Shown in pieces: positions 52,431 through 64,000 of a stretch of DNA of 64,000 nt. The position numbers and the translations under genes were made by a program. How positions within the stretch are numbered: the first letter of the stretch is position 1; each line of letters opens with the position of its first letter. Source of the stretch: Pampus argenteus. Its lineage: Eukaryota; Chordata; Actinopteri; Scombriformes; Stromateidae. The notes below the pieces were generated by a model. That model was not told where the DNA came from. It did no database searches and saw only the letters and a list, made by a program, of their open reading frames with translations. The stretch covers positions 6,290,501 through 6,354,500 of the forward strand of contig CM072864.1 in the NCBI GenBank assembly GCA_036937835.1. The letters run 5' to 3'.

Positions 52431-53450
52431 CTCGCTCTCTCTCTTTTCTCTCCATACAAAACAATCACTGAGGTTCATCTGCTGCTGCTGCTCTCATCTG
52501 CACAGGTTCTACCCTCCTGAGGCAACATCCTCCTCCTCCCTGCCTTCTCCTCACCTCCCCCTGACCTCCTAACCCGCAGACCTCCTCCTGTGATTCTCCA
52601 AGCTTCCTTCTGACCTCTCGATTTCCTTCTCCTGACCCGTCTCCAGATCTCCTCCACACCTCCTACTCACCTCCTTCTGAAATCTTGACCTCTACTGGAC
52701 ATCTTGACCTCCTCCCAGATTCCTGACCTCCCTCTTCTTACATGATCATGACTTCCTCCTTTCCGCCCTCTGACCTCCTTACCTCCTCCTGATCTCTCAT
52801 GGACCTCCTCCTTATTCCTGAACCTCTGACCTAATAACCCTCCCTAATTTGTGAATCTCCTCCTGAACTCAAAGTCAGAGAACTGAATACTGATGGAGGA
52901 GAAACGGAGGAGGAGAGGAGCAGCTGTATTTACCTTCTAACTCTTCTTCTTCTTCTTCAAGACTCCTCTTTGTTTCAGCTCTGTCTCTGCTCTCCATCAC
53001 AGCCTCTTGAACTAAACAACCTCCTTGCCTCCCATTTTCTTCTCCTGTGATGAAATGGAGAAACAGAGGAGTTGATGACCTCAAACCTGAAAGTTAACAT
53101 TTGGTTTGTGATGCAGAGGTGAGCAGAGACTGACCCCTCACCATCCTGCTGAGACTCTTAACTGTCTACTTCCCTTGAATTACGAGGAGAGGAAGGTTGA
53201 CTCTCGGACTTTCTCCTCCCTCCTGCTCTTTCCTCTCACTAATATCATCTCACCTCTTTCCTTCCCCTCTTCTCAGAGCTCAGAAAGGTGTCGCATCTCC
53301 TCTCTCCGCCGCCCACACGGCAGACTAACAACTCAAAGCACAACAGGAGGAGGAAGGACCTCTGGCATCTCAGAAAACCCTCACCACCAGCTGTCTGTCT
53401 GTCTGTCTATGGTCTCGCCCTCTCTGCCTTAAAACTCTTTACTTTACTAA
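52431..53450 (+). other. SLC35A2 3' flank with pyrimidine-rich degenerate repeats
   Basis: From 52490 to 52870 the + strand is dominated by imperfect GACCTCCTCCTGA units, and C/T-rich sequence continues to 53430, ending with (CTGT)n near 53393. Probably 3' UTR plus flank. No clear AATAAA was found close to the stop. Confidence 0.6.
52490..52870 (+). repeat. Degenerate CCTCCTGAC tandem array
   Basis: Some twenty imperfect copies of a 10-25 bp unit of the form GACCTCCTCCTGA, strongly C/T on one strand. Confidence 0.75.
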
Positions 53451-53689
53451 CTGAATGAAAAGAGAAAAAGCCTTATGCTGAATACAGATAAATCTATTGA
53501 ACAGGTTGTTAATGCTGGAGGTCAAGCTGCAGTTTTCACTGTGCAGCCTCGACATGTTCCTCCCGTCTTGTAGTTGTCACTCAAACTGTGCACTAAAATG
53601 TTTCCTGCAGCTTTCTGGCATTAAGTTCAAACATTCTGAACTTTTTGCTATTTGGAAATAGTTATCTTATTATTATTATTGTTATTATG

Positions 53690-53915
53690 AGGGCCTCAAA
53701 AGAGTTATTTCATCATTGATTTTATCTGTTGATTCGTTCGCTATACGTCCCAGTTTCTCAGAGTCCAAGGTGACGTCCAAAAAGAGTCCAAACGGCTCAC
53801 ACTGCAGAAGCTTACTTTGAGTTTTTGCTTCATAAATATATTTCTTATCAACATATTAATATTCTGTCGATCAACATATTGAACAATCATTTCAGCTCTA
53901 TTTCATGTAGATGCT
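53690..53915 (-). repeat. MITE-like family A copy
   Basis: AGTTATTTCATCATTGATTT, TATCTGTTGATTCGTTCGCT and a right end with GATCAACATATTGAACAATC. Confidence 0.6.
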
Positions 53916-54139
53916 TCAGAGCTCATTTCATCTCTTGGAATATTTTCTTATCATCTTATTCTCTTTATGATGAAACACAGGACCACTTAATATAATATCC
54001 CCTCCCCACATGTTTATTAATGCGTATGAAAATATTCTGCTTTGAATCATAATTATATACCGTAATGATTCTGAAACGTGAAACATAATATGTATAAATT
54101 TTCACATCTGAAACGCTGGAACCAAAAAAATGTTCTGGT

Positions 54140-54355
54140 TAGACGCCTGAACAATTAATAGATTATCAAAATAATTCATAATTGATTTTCTGTGAGTGAA
54201 TAATGGACTTTTTTTCAGGCCTGATTCCTGACTGTTGGTCAAACTAAAATTGTTATAAAAAGGTCTTTGTTATTTTTTTACATTTTATTGATATGATTTA
54301 TTGATCAGTTATCGGGAAAAGAATTGTGTGATTAATTGATAATCAAAGCCCTTCC
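54140..54355 (+). repeat. MITE-like family A copy
   Basis: ACAATTAATAGATTATCAAA, TTCCTGACTGTTGGTCAAAC and TACATTTTATTGATATGATT. Confidence 0.65.
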
Positions 54356-54357
54356 CT

Positions 54358-54600
54358 TGATCAACAGAAAATTTTGCGACAGCTATTTTGATTATCAAAT
54401 AATCAATGTAATAATTTTAAATAGAAATGCTAAATATATTTGCTGCTTGCAGTTTCTATATATGACAGTAAACTGAATGTTCTTGGATTTGGGACTGTTG
54501 AGCTGACAAAACATCTGAAGACGTCACCTTTGGCTCTAGGAAATCTTTTAACTTAACTCATCTAATGTGTCTAAATATTTAATCAGAAATCTTCCTAAAT
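54358..54600 (+). repeat. MITE-like family A copy
   Basis: ATGACAGTAAACTGAATGTT, GACTGTTGAGCTGACAAAAC and GAAGACGTCACCTTTGGCTC, directly after the previous copy. Confidence 0.65.
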
Positions 54601-55299
54601 TCCTCAGACGATCTGCACAGTGAAAAAGTGTCGGAGGTCAAAGGTGGTGTCCGGGTTGAGATGTGATTCTGCAGATGGACTGTTGTGTTTGGTGCCTTTT
54701 CTTCTCATCTGTACAGAAGCCATATGATCCTGTGGGTGTACAGTTAGTGGTGTACAGTAAGAGACAAGTTTTTTTTGTTTGTTTTTTTTGGTTCTGGTTT
54801 TGAGGGACAAACAGCTTCCGTCATGTCACGATGCTGCTAACACACGAGGATGCAGCTGTGACGGGAGCTGAGAGGGGAACATGCTCGTTGATCGGAGCAC
54901 CTTTTTTTAACGAATCATAATATTATAATGTTCATTCTCACCAAATGTGTCCTGCTGAAGGCGTCCCGCGGAGGCGTCTTGAATGTGTTTCTGTTGCCAG
55001 GTTAGTGACGGGGTTGTTGAACAGAGGGAAGTCGCGTTCGCGTGTTTGTCAGTGATGCTTCTTGGAGTTTATGTTGCTGTTTTCACTTTGGGAGGAAAAT
55101 CCTCATGTGTTTGGTCTCCACGTCTTTACACCAGAGTGTGTTGAAGTGAGGATGAATTATCACCTGAGCAACTTCTTGCTACAAACCTTCAGGGGGCCCG
55201 AAATGTCCTGGTCATCCTTTAGCAATTAGACTGTGGTAAATGTCTGTATAAGACTAAAGAACATTATAAACCTAATGATAAAGGCTCTGCTATCTAATA

Positions 55300-55600
55300 T
55301 TCACAACTAACAATTATTTCCATTATCAATTAATCTGCAGATTATTTTCTCTTTCAAATAGTGAAAACAGTAAATCCTCAAAGTAGTTTTTTTTTTTTTG
55401 TTTGTTTTTTTTTTTGACCAGTCTCAAACTCAAGACATTGTCATGTGAATCATCACATTTGAGAAGCTGCAACCAGCAAATATTTACTGGATAAAAAAAA
55501 AAAAAAGAAAATCAGTTGACCAATAGAAAATAGCAAATATTCATATTTTGAGCACATTTTGTGAATGATGGATTACTAAAATAATTTCCAAATAGTTTCT
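55300..55600 (-). repeat. MITE-like family A copy
   Basis: CAACTAACAATTATTTCCAT, TATCAATTAATCTGCAGATT and GAGAAGCTGCAACCAGCAAA. Confidence 0.65.
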
Positions 55601-58119
55601 TCACTGTTTTGGTTCACTCTCAGCACTCTCCCAGCATCATAGGCAAAGAAAAAAGCTCTTAAAAGCCCACTGTACCATACTCAGCACCAAACAGCAAACA
55701 CACAGTTAGCTGTAGACCAGCTGATGAACACAGTGGAGCATTTAGCAGCTAAAGAACCAGATATTTCCCTCAGGAGTTGGTAGAGAGCAGAAACAGAGCA
55801 AACAGAGTGAATATTGGACTTATATTCACCACGTGGACAGAAACACGACTCCAAATGAATTATAATGTTGCTCTTTAACTGCTGCATGTGGAAATAGGCA
55901 ACTGTTCACTAACAAGTTCAACATATCAACTTAAAGCTGATGATATGTTTTGTGTTCACTGCTTGTTTCTGATGAAAACAAAACACTTTCTTCCCCAAAG
56001 TACATTTTTATTTCTATAAAATGTTGGTATATAAAAAAAAATTTATTTAGGAAACTTCAGGTGGCTTGTGCTGCTTGCTGAGATACATGCCGTTTTGCAC
56101 AACAAATGAGACTCAAGTTGAAAAAAAATACCATAATGTTCCATGAAGTCCTTTATTATATTTGTTTATATTGTGCTTACATTACATGTTTTACAAAATA
56201 ATCTTTGACCCAGGGTACATTACAGAGATTTATCTGGCCCTGATTGAGGTCGACTATAAAACACTAGTAACTGTGATCTAAACATTTTATAAACTTGTTT
56301 TCTGGAGATGAAAAATAAAATATTTATTGCGTTGACAAGGACAGTTTAACTTTTGCTTTCACAGAAAAAAACAAAAGATAACAACAAGCTACCAGAAGTT
56401 TGTAATTTAAGTTTTTTTATTTAAATTTTTATTTGAGCATTTTTCTCCCAAAGTGGAAAAAGAACTTTAAAATTGTTTTTCTGTTTAATTCTCATCACAA
56501 TCAAAGATGGTTTACTGAACTCTGAAATCAATCAAACTCCGAAAAGAGAACAAAAACAAATTGTTGTTTTGACATTATGTCAATTTTTGTTTTTTTTGTA
56601 AATGAAAAAAAAAATGTCTGTGGAACTTTAAAACTATATATTAATATATCTGTTTGTGTTTATGTAATGTGGGTATGGAAGATTTGATCTTTTATTTTCG
56701 GGTGGTGGTTAATGAAGAGAAAAGTCAGCAGGTCGCTCCAGGTTTCAAAATGTCCAGTTTAAAGATCCAACATATCGGCCACTTAGTTTATTACGGAGGT
56801 TTAAAGCGGCCATGGTTGCAAATGATTTATGCTTTAAATCCTTTTATGTTGAGATGCAGGTTAATTATCTCATGTGACCAACAGGAAGAGTCTCACTTTC
56901 ACAAAGTTTCCATCAATTTACCAGTCGAGTGTCTCATTATCTCGGGATGACAAAATTTAAAGGGAATATATAATCTTGAGTTTGTTTTCTAGACATAATT
57001 TGAGATAATATGATCCCTTTATTACAAGGAAATATTATTAAATAACAGGATTTCCATAACAGGATAATTATTTAATTAATAATGTGAAAGCAAGCTGCTT
57101 TAAAACCTGTTTACTTAATAAAACCAATGTGTTATATCGAGGTAGCACATTATTTGTCACATCTAACTTGTGCAAAAAGTACTTTTTTTATTTCCTTTTT
57201 TTATTTTATTTTTTTATTTCGATATCCGCATCTTTACAAGAAAAGTAATATTTCACTATATCAGGATAATCATATCATATGTCATCTCCAGAAACTGATG
57301 CATTTTTTTTCAAAGCATGTTACTTACTTTTCCTAATAATGAGATAATTAATATCACCTACGTAATGAATAAAATATAATAATTTGTATCTTTGGCCGCT
57401 GTAAGCTTCTACAATATAAAGATTGGTAATTTATTTAATTTATTTTTATTTTATTTTTTTGCTGTTGCATCAAGTTTTAAACCAAATATTACAAGACAAA
57501 ATAAACAAAAAGGGTCTATTAAAATCCAGCTAGAGGCTGAAATCAGTTTTGTTTTTATTTTTTGTATTTTTTTTACCCACCAGGTAAAAGTAAAATAATT
57601 TAGAATTTTTTTTTTCAAAAAACAAATTTCAATTAAATATTCAGAATCTACATATTTCATCGAGTTAATATTGGTTTACTTTTCTTTCCCCCAAATAGTT
57701 TTCAGTTTCAGTTCTCAGTTTATTTTCTGTTTTCTGTTTTGTCTCATCAGACCTGCAGGTGGAGAATCATCACAATTCTCACGTGATGATTGTTTTTTTT
57801 TCTCTCCTCTCTTCCTGTCTGAGCACTTGTTTGTTTTAGTATGAAACCTGTTTGAAGGGATCAGACAGGGTTTTATCACTGATCTGTTAGTTTGCACATG
57901 ATTTGTACCAATGCCCCTGAATTTGTACATACTTCTTTTGGTAAAGTTTTATATAAACAAGGATATGGATTCAAAAACTCCAGAGTTTGTCTTAATTTAT
58001 AGATAAGGTTTAAGCTCTTGTGTAGTAAACAGTGCCCGGCTCAGGTGTTTGCTTCAGACAGAGCAGAGGGGCCTGGTTCAGGTAACAGAGATGTAATGAA
58101 ACAATGTTGATGGAATTAA

Positions 58120-58320
58120 ATCTGTCTTAAAACAACAACAACAACACAGAAGGAGGACTGTGGATTATGTCCCCATCACAATCTCACATTAAAGGACTCA
58201 TCTAATAGTCAGTGTGAACAGGAGGAATGATTACAGCAACAAAAACATGTTTCAATGTTGATTTGGGCTCCTTGTTTTAAAACGGACTTAACAAAATGGT
58301 GAACTCACTCTTTAAAACCA
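58120..58320 (-). repeat. Repeat family C copy
   Basis: CACAGAAGGAGGACTGTGGA, CAGTGTGAACAGGAGGAATG and CATGTTTCAATGTTGATTTG. Confidence 0.7.
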
Positions 58321-58699
58321 AGGAAAAAAGGAAAAAAAATCTGGAATTACAAGAATTAAATTTTAAATAAAAAGTTATAATATGTCCTAATATTTAATCA
58401 GTAAACGTGAGAACCGTCTGCCTGCTGTGATAATGTAATAATGACCTCATTATTGTCAGCTAAAAGGTAAACTATATAAATATAGTTAAGGCTTTAAAGT
58501 TTTATTGATAAGGAATGATTAATCATATCCAGTAGTAAGAGAGCTAGTTGCTTTGAGAAAGGAAATTCTCCATTTGATGCTACTTTATACTTCCACTCCA
58601 CTACATATATTTGACAGCTTTGGTTACTTTTCAGATGCAGATTTGACTCTATGAGACTAATGGATAACAAGCTGTAAAACACATTGTTAAAGATGAAAC

Positions 58700-58975
58700 C
58701 AGTTTTGACGCCTTACAGCGTGTAGTCGGGTCACATTTCAGATGTCTATGAGTTGTTAACAGCTCCACCAAATAGTGATTTTTACCTCTAAACTTTTCAC
58801 ATGGTTTCATTATAATAAATGTTGATAAATGATCCAATATTTCACCAAAAATCAAAGATAAGAGAAAAAGTCCAAAAACTGAAAACGTCTTCTAATCATC
58901 TCACGACCCCTCAGATTTATCTGGTGACCCTTTGGAGGGCCCCGACCCCTAGGTTGGGAACCAGTGGACTAAACC
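58700..58975 (+). repeat. Repeat family D copy
   Basis: GTGTAGTCGGGTCACATTTC to GTTGTTAACAGC (shared with 4440-4610), ending in CCCCTAGGTTGGGAACCAGT, a GGTTGGGAACC end typical of non-autonomous DNA elements. Confidence 0.7.
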
Positions 58976-59180
58976 ATCTAACTGTATATAAAGTAGTTGA
59001 AACTAGCTCCACCTGCAGCAGCTACAACAGTAACATGCTGCTCTAACACTGATGCTGCAGTATTAATAATCTAATGATGTCATATATAATAATATATCAG
59101 TCACTACTGTTACTGCAGTACTTTAATACATCAAGCTGACTTTACTTATGTAGAGGATCTGAGTCCTTCTTCCATGACCG
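58970..59180 (-). repeat. Repeat family B copy
   Basis: Reverse complement of the 7388-7625 series: GAAACTAGCTCCACCTGCAG, ATGCTGCTCTAACACTGATG, TAATCTAATGATGTCATATA and CACTACTGTTACTGCAGTAC. Confidence 0.8.
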
Positions 59181-59505
59181 CTTTGAAACTTTATCTTTGG
59201 TCTTGCTGCAGTGATGTACAGGTGTACTCTAGTACACAGTGACATCACTGCTGGGTGTGGTTACAGGTGCAGACACTGATGTACACTTGCTCTATTGTTG
59301 TGTTTCTGTGTGTTATTGTGCTGATCTAACGGGACGACTGAAATGACTAAAAAACTGAAAATTTCCACCTCTGAAGTCAGGAACACCAGAACCGACTCTT
59401 CTCATGAAAACACTGAACACGTCAACTAAAGGCACCGTAATCATCGTGGAACCAGAATTCAGTGTAATGAGTCAGGTTCAGGTAGTCTAACTTCTTCTGT
59501 TCATC

Positions 59506-59553
59506 TTTCTTCTTCTTCTTCTTCTTCTTCTTCTTCTTCTTCTTCTTCTTCTT
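59506..59553 (+). repeat. (CTT)n microsatellite
   Basis: About 16 pure CTT units (GAA on the other strand). The poly-K and poly-E open frames here derive from it. Confidence 0.97.
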
Positions 59554-59989
59554 GTACCTGTCCTCCAGGTGTGCTGGCAAACAGAAAGGATCCTGAATCT
59601 GAATCACAAATGGACGTTTGGACGATTTGCTGCCTCCATCGTCCCTGATGAGGTTCTTCTTCTTCAGTCGGCACCACAGCGCCCCCTCCTTGTCTTACCA
59701 CCGTGCTGCAGCATTACTGTAAATACACAGTTAATTAATACATTAACAATCTTCATCCATCATGGCAGTATTACTTGCTATAACAAGAATGTGAAATAAC
59801 AAGAATATTTAGAAATAGTGATAAAAAAAAGTTTCGTACACTTTAATCAGAACACCACAGTGTGACTGTAAACATTTCAGACGGTTTAACCCTTTAATTT
59901 CAACATTTAAATAAAGACAGGAAACTGCTGGTTTGCAGAAAAAGAAAAACAAATAGATAAAATGTTGTTGTTTTTTTATCTGGTAAATT

Positions 59990-61180
59990 ACAATTGTAAG
60001 AAATTAAATTAAATGGAAATTTGAATTTTAGTATTTCATAATCTTGAGTATTTTTCTACCCTTTTATGTTTTTTTAACAGTGTGTAGAGTATCTATAATT
60101 TCTAAATATAATCCATTTAAAATGCATTCTTGTTATAAAATGGATTGATAACCTCATTCAAAAGTCAGTTTACTGTTTTTAACTTCCTATCTCATACTTT
60201 AAAATAATAAGATTTACTATCAAACAGTAAATTGACTTTTTAAATCAAGTAGGAAAAAAGACATTTTTAAAATCAAAATTTAGATGTCAATCATCTTTGT
60301 TTGTAAGTATTATTTAAAAATAAATGATCATGTTTCACCAAATCAACATAATGAGATGGTAAATCATAACAATATTCACTACGAAAACTGAAAGCTGTAT
60401 TATACTACACTAACTAGATTAGAACTCTTATGACAAAAATCAATATTCACATTTAATATAAATGATAACAGATATTATGATTGCGATATGATTAATATAA
60501 ACCTGAAAACTGAGTTTTAAACAAAATATGGGACACTAAGTCAGAAGATAAATGTTTGTAAAGATTTAGAAGAACATTTCAGGAAAAAATTATGACAAAA
60601 ATGAATATTTTTAAAGTTAGTAAATCAAAACTATGATTAGATTATGATGTGATTCATGTGAAACCAAAAACGTTTAAGTAGTAGCTCATAATCTTAGATA
60701 TTTTTTTTTGTATTTTAGTTTATTGTATTTATATTATTATTTTGTGCATATGGAGGCTTAATAGAAGTTAAATATGTTATGTTATTTTAAACTAAATGGT
60801 CATATTTTTCCAAACATTTCTAAAACAACATAATGAGACAGTAAATGAAAATGAAACTTACTATGAAAACTGAAAACTATATTATATTAGAAGTTATATG
60901 GTTATATGGATTTTTAAGCTAATGAACTCTAACGGTAAATAGTCAACAAATATTTAAATAAATATAATAAACTAAATTTTACAATAAAAACGGGATGCTG
61001 AGTCAGAATTATTAATTATAAGATTGTGAATATGAAATTATGACATGAAGTCTCAATGTACTAAATCAAAATAATCAGATTTAGTGAATGTTTTAATATT
61101 TGGACTTGTATTTCATAACCTGAGTATTTTTATTGCTATCTTTTTTAATTATAATTTTTTTACATATCAAAATATAAACT
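59990..61180 (+). repeat. Degenerate AT-rich array of about three units
   Basis: The unit end recurs as TATTTCATAATCTTGAGTAT (60035), AGCTCATAATCTTAGATATT (60681) and TATTTCATAACCTGAGTATT (61116). Between the last two, AACATAATGAGACAGTAAAT and TGGGATGCTGAGTCAGAA-type words repeat AACATAATGAGATGGTAAAT and TGGGACACTAAGTCAGAA of the unit before, 460-480 bp apart. Confidence 0.7.
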
Positions 61181-61542
61181 GACATATTTATTTTTTTCAA
61201 TATTTCAGACTATTTTTTGTCATTTCTTTTTTAAGCCAAATGTCTGTAACACCAGAGTGCCTCAGAGCTGTGAACGTTTACATTACTCCCTCCTCACATA
61301 TTCTGGAGATAAAAACACCCAAAAACATTTTATTATGTGAGTTACTCTTTTTTATATAACAGTGATAATGTTTTGTTTTTTTTTTCTTTTAAAAGACATT
61401 TTATTATTAAAACATTGGTTATACTTTATCACGTTTCGACTGTGTTTTGTTTCAGGTAGTTTTCACTCCAGTACCTTTAAAAGGAAAGTTTCAGTATTTC
61501 AGTACAGAAATAGGCTGCAACATAATCCTTGCACCTGTTAGG

Positions 61543-62112
61543 TGTTGTGAGTATACTAACCGTATATCAGCCCTATAAACACAAATATCTGGCATAACTT
61601 CATCACCTTGGCCAGGTGTTGCCACATGTCGCCACCTCCTATAATGTTTCAAATTAAAAGCACTCTAGCGTTTCATACAGGGTCATCTGCCAGTCATATA
61701 TTAGGTTATGACCAAGCCTTCTTAATGAATAAGTGGTTGACTATTAGGGGGCAGCTCTACTCATCTCTACTCAACATTTAGCCTCCTTCACAGAATTTCT
61801 ATCTCTCCTCTTTTTCCATATTTTAATTCCTAACAATTGTTCATGGTGAATTGCTAAATATTATGTATTCTCCTCTCAGAACTGAGTCATCCTTGGCATG
61901 GTAAGAATAACATTTATTTTGGGGGATCCTGTCATGTCTCCTATCTTCATAAGAGTGCATGCTTAGGAAGATGCCTCACATTGAGTCTTATTGCCAAAGT
62001 CTCTGTGCTGATTATCACAATAAACATTGTTATTCACTTTCAGTTGATCTCTCCTTGTTGCAGTGAAGCTCTGGTGTAAGTTCAATAAGGAAGATCTCTA
62101 TTATCACACTCG
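61543..62112 (+). mobile_element. Possible solo LTR
   Basis: A less AT-rich block that starts TGTGAGTATACTAACC and ends CTCTATTATCACA (inverted TGTGA/TCACA ends), with AATAAA near 62021 followed by a TTCAGTTGATCTCTCCTTGT segment, the layout of a U3-R-U5 end. No target duplication could be matched, so the call is tentative. Confidence 0.25.
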
Positions 62113-62384
62113 GACTTTAAATATATATGAGTAAACTGTTGCTATTTCCTTCTCTTCTATTTCTTCATCGCTTCCACTTTCATTCACACTTCTGACATCA
62201 CCAGATCTGACCAGCCAATCAGACTCTGCTCTTTAAATATCATTGCAGTTCTGCACACTGTGTTTCAGATCCAGCTACCTCCTCCACATCACCAGCATGA
62301 CATCTATACTGTCCACAGAGAGACCCAACTAGGTCTAAGAAAATTCTCACTCACCTAAAAAAAGCTAAAGGCTTTTATGGGAGC

Positions 62385-62460
62385 ATTTTTCTGTCTTAAA
62401 ATAACAGTCGGGAGCCTGAATGAACACCTGAAACATATTCTTCTTTTCCTTTTAGTGCCA
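62385..62460 (+). repeat. Repeat family C fragment
   Basis: TCTGTCTTAAAATAACAGTC, GGGAGCC and ACCTGAAACATATTCTTC. Confidence 0.55.
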
Positions 62461-63517
62461 AAGTCTCTCTTTTGGTTACACAAAATGACACATTAGATTT
62501 TGGACCTCCATGAAGCACATAGATAGTTTGATCCTGGAACCACCAGGAGGCGACAGTGACTGTTTCAGCACAGGAAGTCACTGGTTTCCATCCTGAGAGG
62601 CTCAAAGAAGAAAGATAAAAAGCTGCAGGTAAACATGACAAAAACACCAGAAAAAGAAATGTGGGGTAACATCTTAAAGATACAGATAATAGCAAACAAA
62701 AATGTGCTTCCTCACAGTTTAAGAGATACTTTACTGTTTCAACATTGTGCAGGTTGTTTAAGGAATGTGAATTTAAGTGTGAATTCAGTTTATTTAAATC
62801 TTCATCTCTCTAATCTACAGCCAGGTACCAATCAGGTATTAAGTTTGAAATTTAAATTCCTTCCAGGTATTAGCTGTGAGATAATGATTAATAATAATTA
62901 GCTTTAATCAAAGCCAGGCATTAATCAGGAACCTCCAAACAAGTCTGTTGTTAACTAAGTTCAAGGTTTTTCCAGGTCTGAGTCCATTAGTCCAGCTCAT
63001 ATTTTACCTGAAAGCCACCATGTCAGTTCCAGATATTAGTCACAGCCCTCCAAACATTTTCCTTGAGATCAAGGCTGACTCTCGTACCCCAGTACATTAA
63101 CGCTAGCAAATGTATTTTGTTACAGTTGATGCTTAAGTTAAGACTCTCATGCATCAGGTGATAGTCAGAACCTTCTGTTCTTGCCAGGTAATAGTTTGGG
63201 TTTCCAACACAGTTGGATGCTGTTTTTTAAAACTTCCATTTTCCTCCAGGTGTTAGTCATAGTCCTCCAGTCATGTTCAGATTTAACTAATTAAAACAAG
63301 TAATCGCTTATCAAAACTTTGGTGATTAATTTAATAGTTCATGACTAATCATTGTAGATCTGTAAGTAGTGTTTTCTGTCAGGGCCTGTCAACATGTGAG
63401 TCTTCATCACCATGGAAACCTGTCAACCAGAGTAAATATTTACAGGCACCTGCTCCCACAGCAACAGCTGTTGTAACACAACACAAACAAGCTATTTCTT
63501 TTTATACATATATATAT

Positions 63518-63544
63518 ATGGATATGGATATGGATATGGATATA
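63518..63544 (+). repeat. (GGATAT)n microsatellite
   Basis: Four GGATAT units directly before a TG array. Confidence 0.9.

Positions 63545-63546
<2 letters not shown>

Positions 63547-63583
<37 letters not shown>
63547..63583 (+). repeat. (TG)n microsatellite
   Basis: About 37 bp of TG. Confidence 0.95.
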
Positions 63584-63590
<7 letters not shown>

Positions 63591-63739
63591 CCTGTCTCAC
63601 ACCACTAGAGGTCAGAGATGCTCCACTCTGACCACAATCACGGAGCTGAAATCTTTATACAGAACAGCGTTTTAATTGGAAGCAGAGAGACAGATAGACA
63701 GACAGAGAGAGAGACAGGTGTTGAGTCCTCGCTGATTGG

Positions 63740-63800
63740 AGCAGCAGCAGCAGCAGGAGGAGGTGGAGGAGGAGGTGGTGGAGGAGGAGGAGGTGAGCTG
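63740..63800 (+). repeat. GCA/GGA trinucleotide tract
   Basis: (GCA)5 followed by GGAGGAGGTGGAGGAGGAGG-type sequence, purine-rich on the + strand; within the supposed 5' UTR of a following gene. Confidence 0.9.
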
Positions 63801-63872
63801 GAGGAGAAGTTTCGCAGCGAGCCGGCAGCTCTGTGGACCTGCAGCCGGAGCGGAGCGCAGGAAGAGGAGACG

Positions 63873-63882
63873 ATGAACTCCG
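63873..63882 (+). CDS. Possible first coding exon of a downstream gene (partial)
   Basis: After 270 bp of GC-rich sequence comes GACGATGAACTCCGGTGAGT: an ATG with three codons (Met-Asn-Ser) and a split Gly, then a consensus GTGAGT donor. The rest of the gene would lie beyond the window. Composition and donor fit a first exon; ten coding bases cannot identify the gene. Confidence 0.35.
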
Positions 63883-64000
63883 GTGAGTTTCTCTCTGATT
63901 CACCTGAACTGTAACACATGGAAAGCAGACTGACATTCATTCATATAAATGTATATATACATTCATCATACATTATTATGAATGTATATATACATTCATA

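Larger units (their letters stand above)
53451..63600. other. AT-rich intergenic region right of SLC35A2
   Basis: About 10 kb without a recognisable exon on either strand. It is dense in family A, B, C and D repeats, poly-A/T tracts, a (CTT)n array and the degenerate array at 59990-61180. A long SLC35A2 3' UTR reaching into it cannot be excluded. Confidence 0.55.

Noticed and set aside
59422..59701. Poly-Lys and poly-Glu frames
   Set aside because: Products of the (CTT)n array.

Overview
The window reads as nuclear DNA of a ray-finned fish, most likely a percomorph teleost. The evidence is vertebrate-type split genes with GT/AG introns, many long (TG)n arrays, several short-repeat families of the type common in teleosts, and one gypsy retrotransposon. 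Three host genes can be rebuilt exon by exon, all on the + strand: OTUD5 (nine coding exons, 6128-36033, 549 aa), a PIM2-like kinase (seven exons, 41830-45645, 308 aa) and SLC35A2 (five exons, 48498-52430, 374 aa). All exon phases close exactly. OTUD5, PIM2 and SLC35A2 are also neighbours on human Xp11.23, so this looks like a conserved vertebrate block.

Layout. 1-5.8 kb: AT-rich intergenic DNA with old repeats. 5.8-6.7 kb: GC-rich OTUD5 promoter with an ETS/CRE composite, plus exon 1. 6.7-21.2 kb: introns 1 and 2, with exon 2 at 10.5 kb directly behind a TG array; intron 2 holds most of the dinucleotide arrays and several copies of a MITE-like family. 21.2-24.4 kb: OTUD5 exons 3-8. 24.4-35.9 kb: intron 8, containing a complete 8.8 kb Ty3/gypsy element on the - strand (26355-35180). 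Its two 1172-bp LTRs look identical by eye, and it has a TAAT target duplication, a primer site matching tRNA-Ile and open gag and pol frames. 35.9-36.0 kb: OTUD5 last exon. 36-41.4 kb: intergenic, with a three-copy repeat and old mobile fragments. 41.4-45.8 kb: PIM2-like gene. 46-48.1 kb: intergenic, with a SINE-like repeat and a strong CTCF-like motif. 48.1-52.4 kb: SLC35A2. 52.4-63.6 kb: pyrimidine-rich 3' flank, then AT-rich repeat DNA with a degenerate three-unit array. 63.6-63.9 kb: GA-rich sequence with a possible first exon of another + strand gene.

The host genes do not form one pathway. OTUD5 is a deubiquitinase, PIM2 a constitutively active Ser/Thr kinase and SLC35A2 the Golgi UDP-galactose transporter; their shared feature is neighbourhood. 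The points most worth a second look are the UG-rich acceptor of the OTUD5 catalytic exon, the apparently very young gypsy element with a rearranged LTR and CTCF-like motifs, and a recent 90-bp duplication beside two TG arrays. I did not find a novel multigene system. Motif, identity and homology statements come from reading by eye; no search was run.
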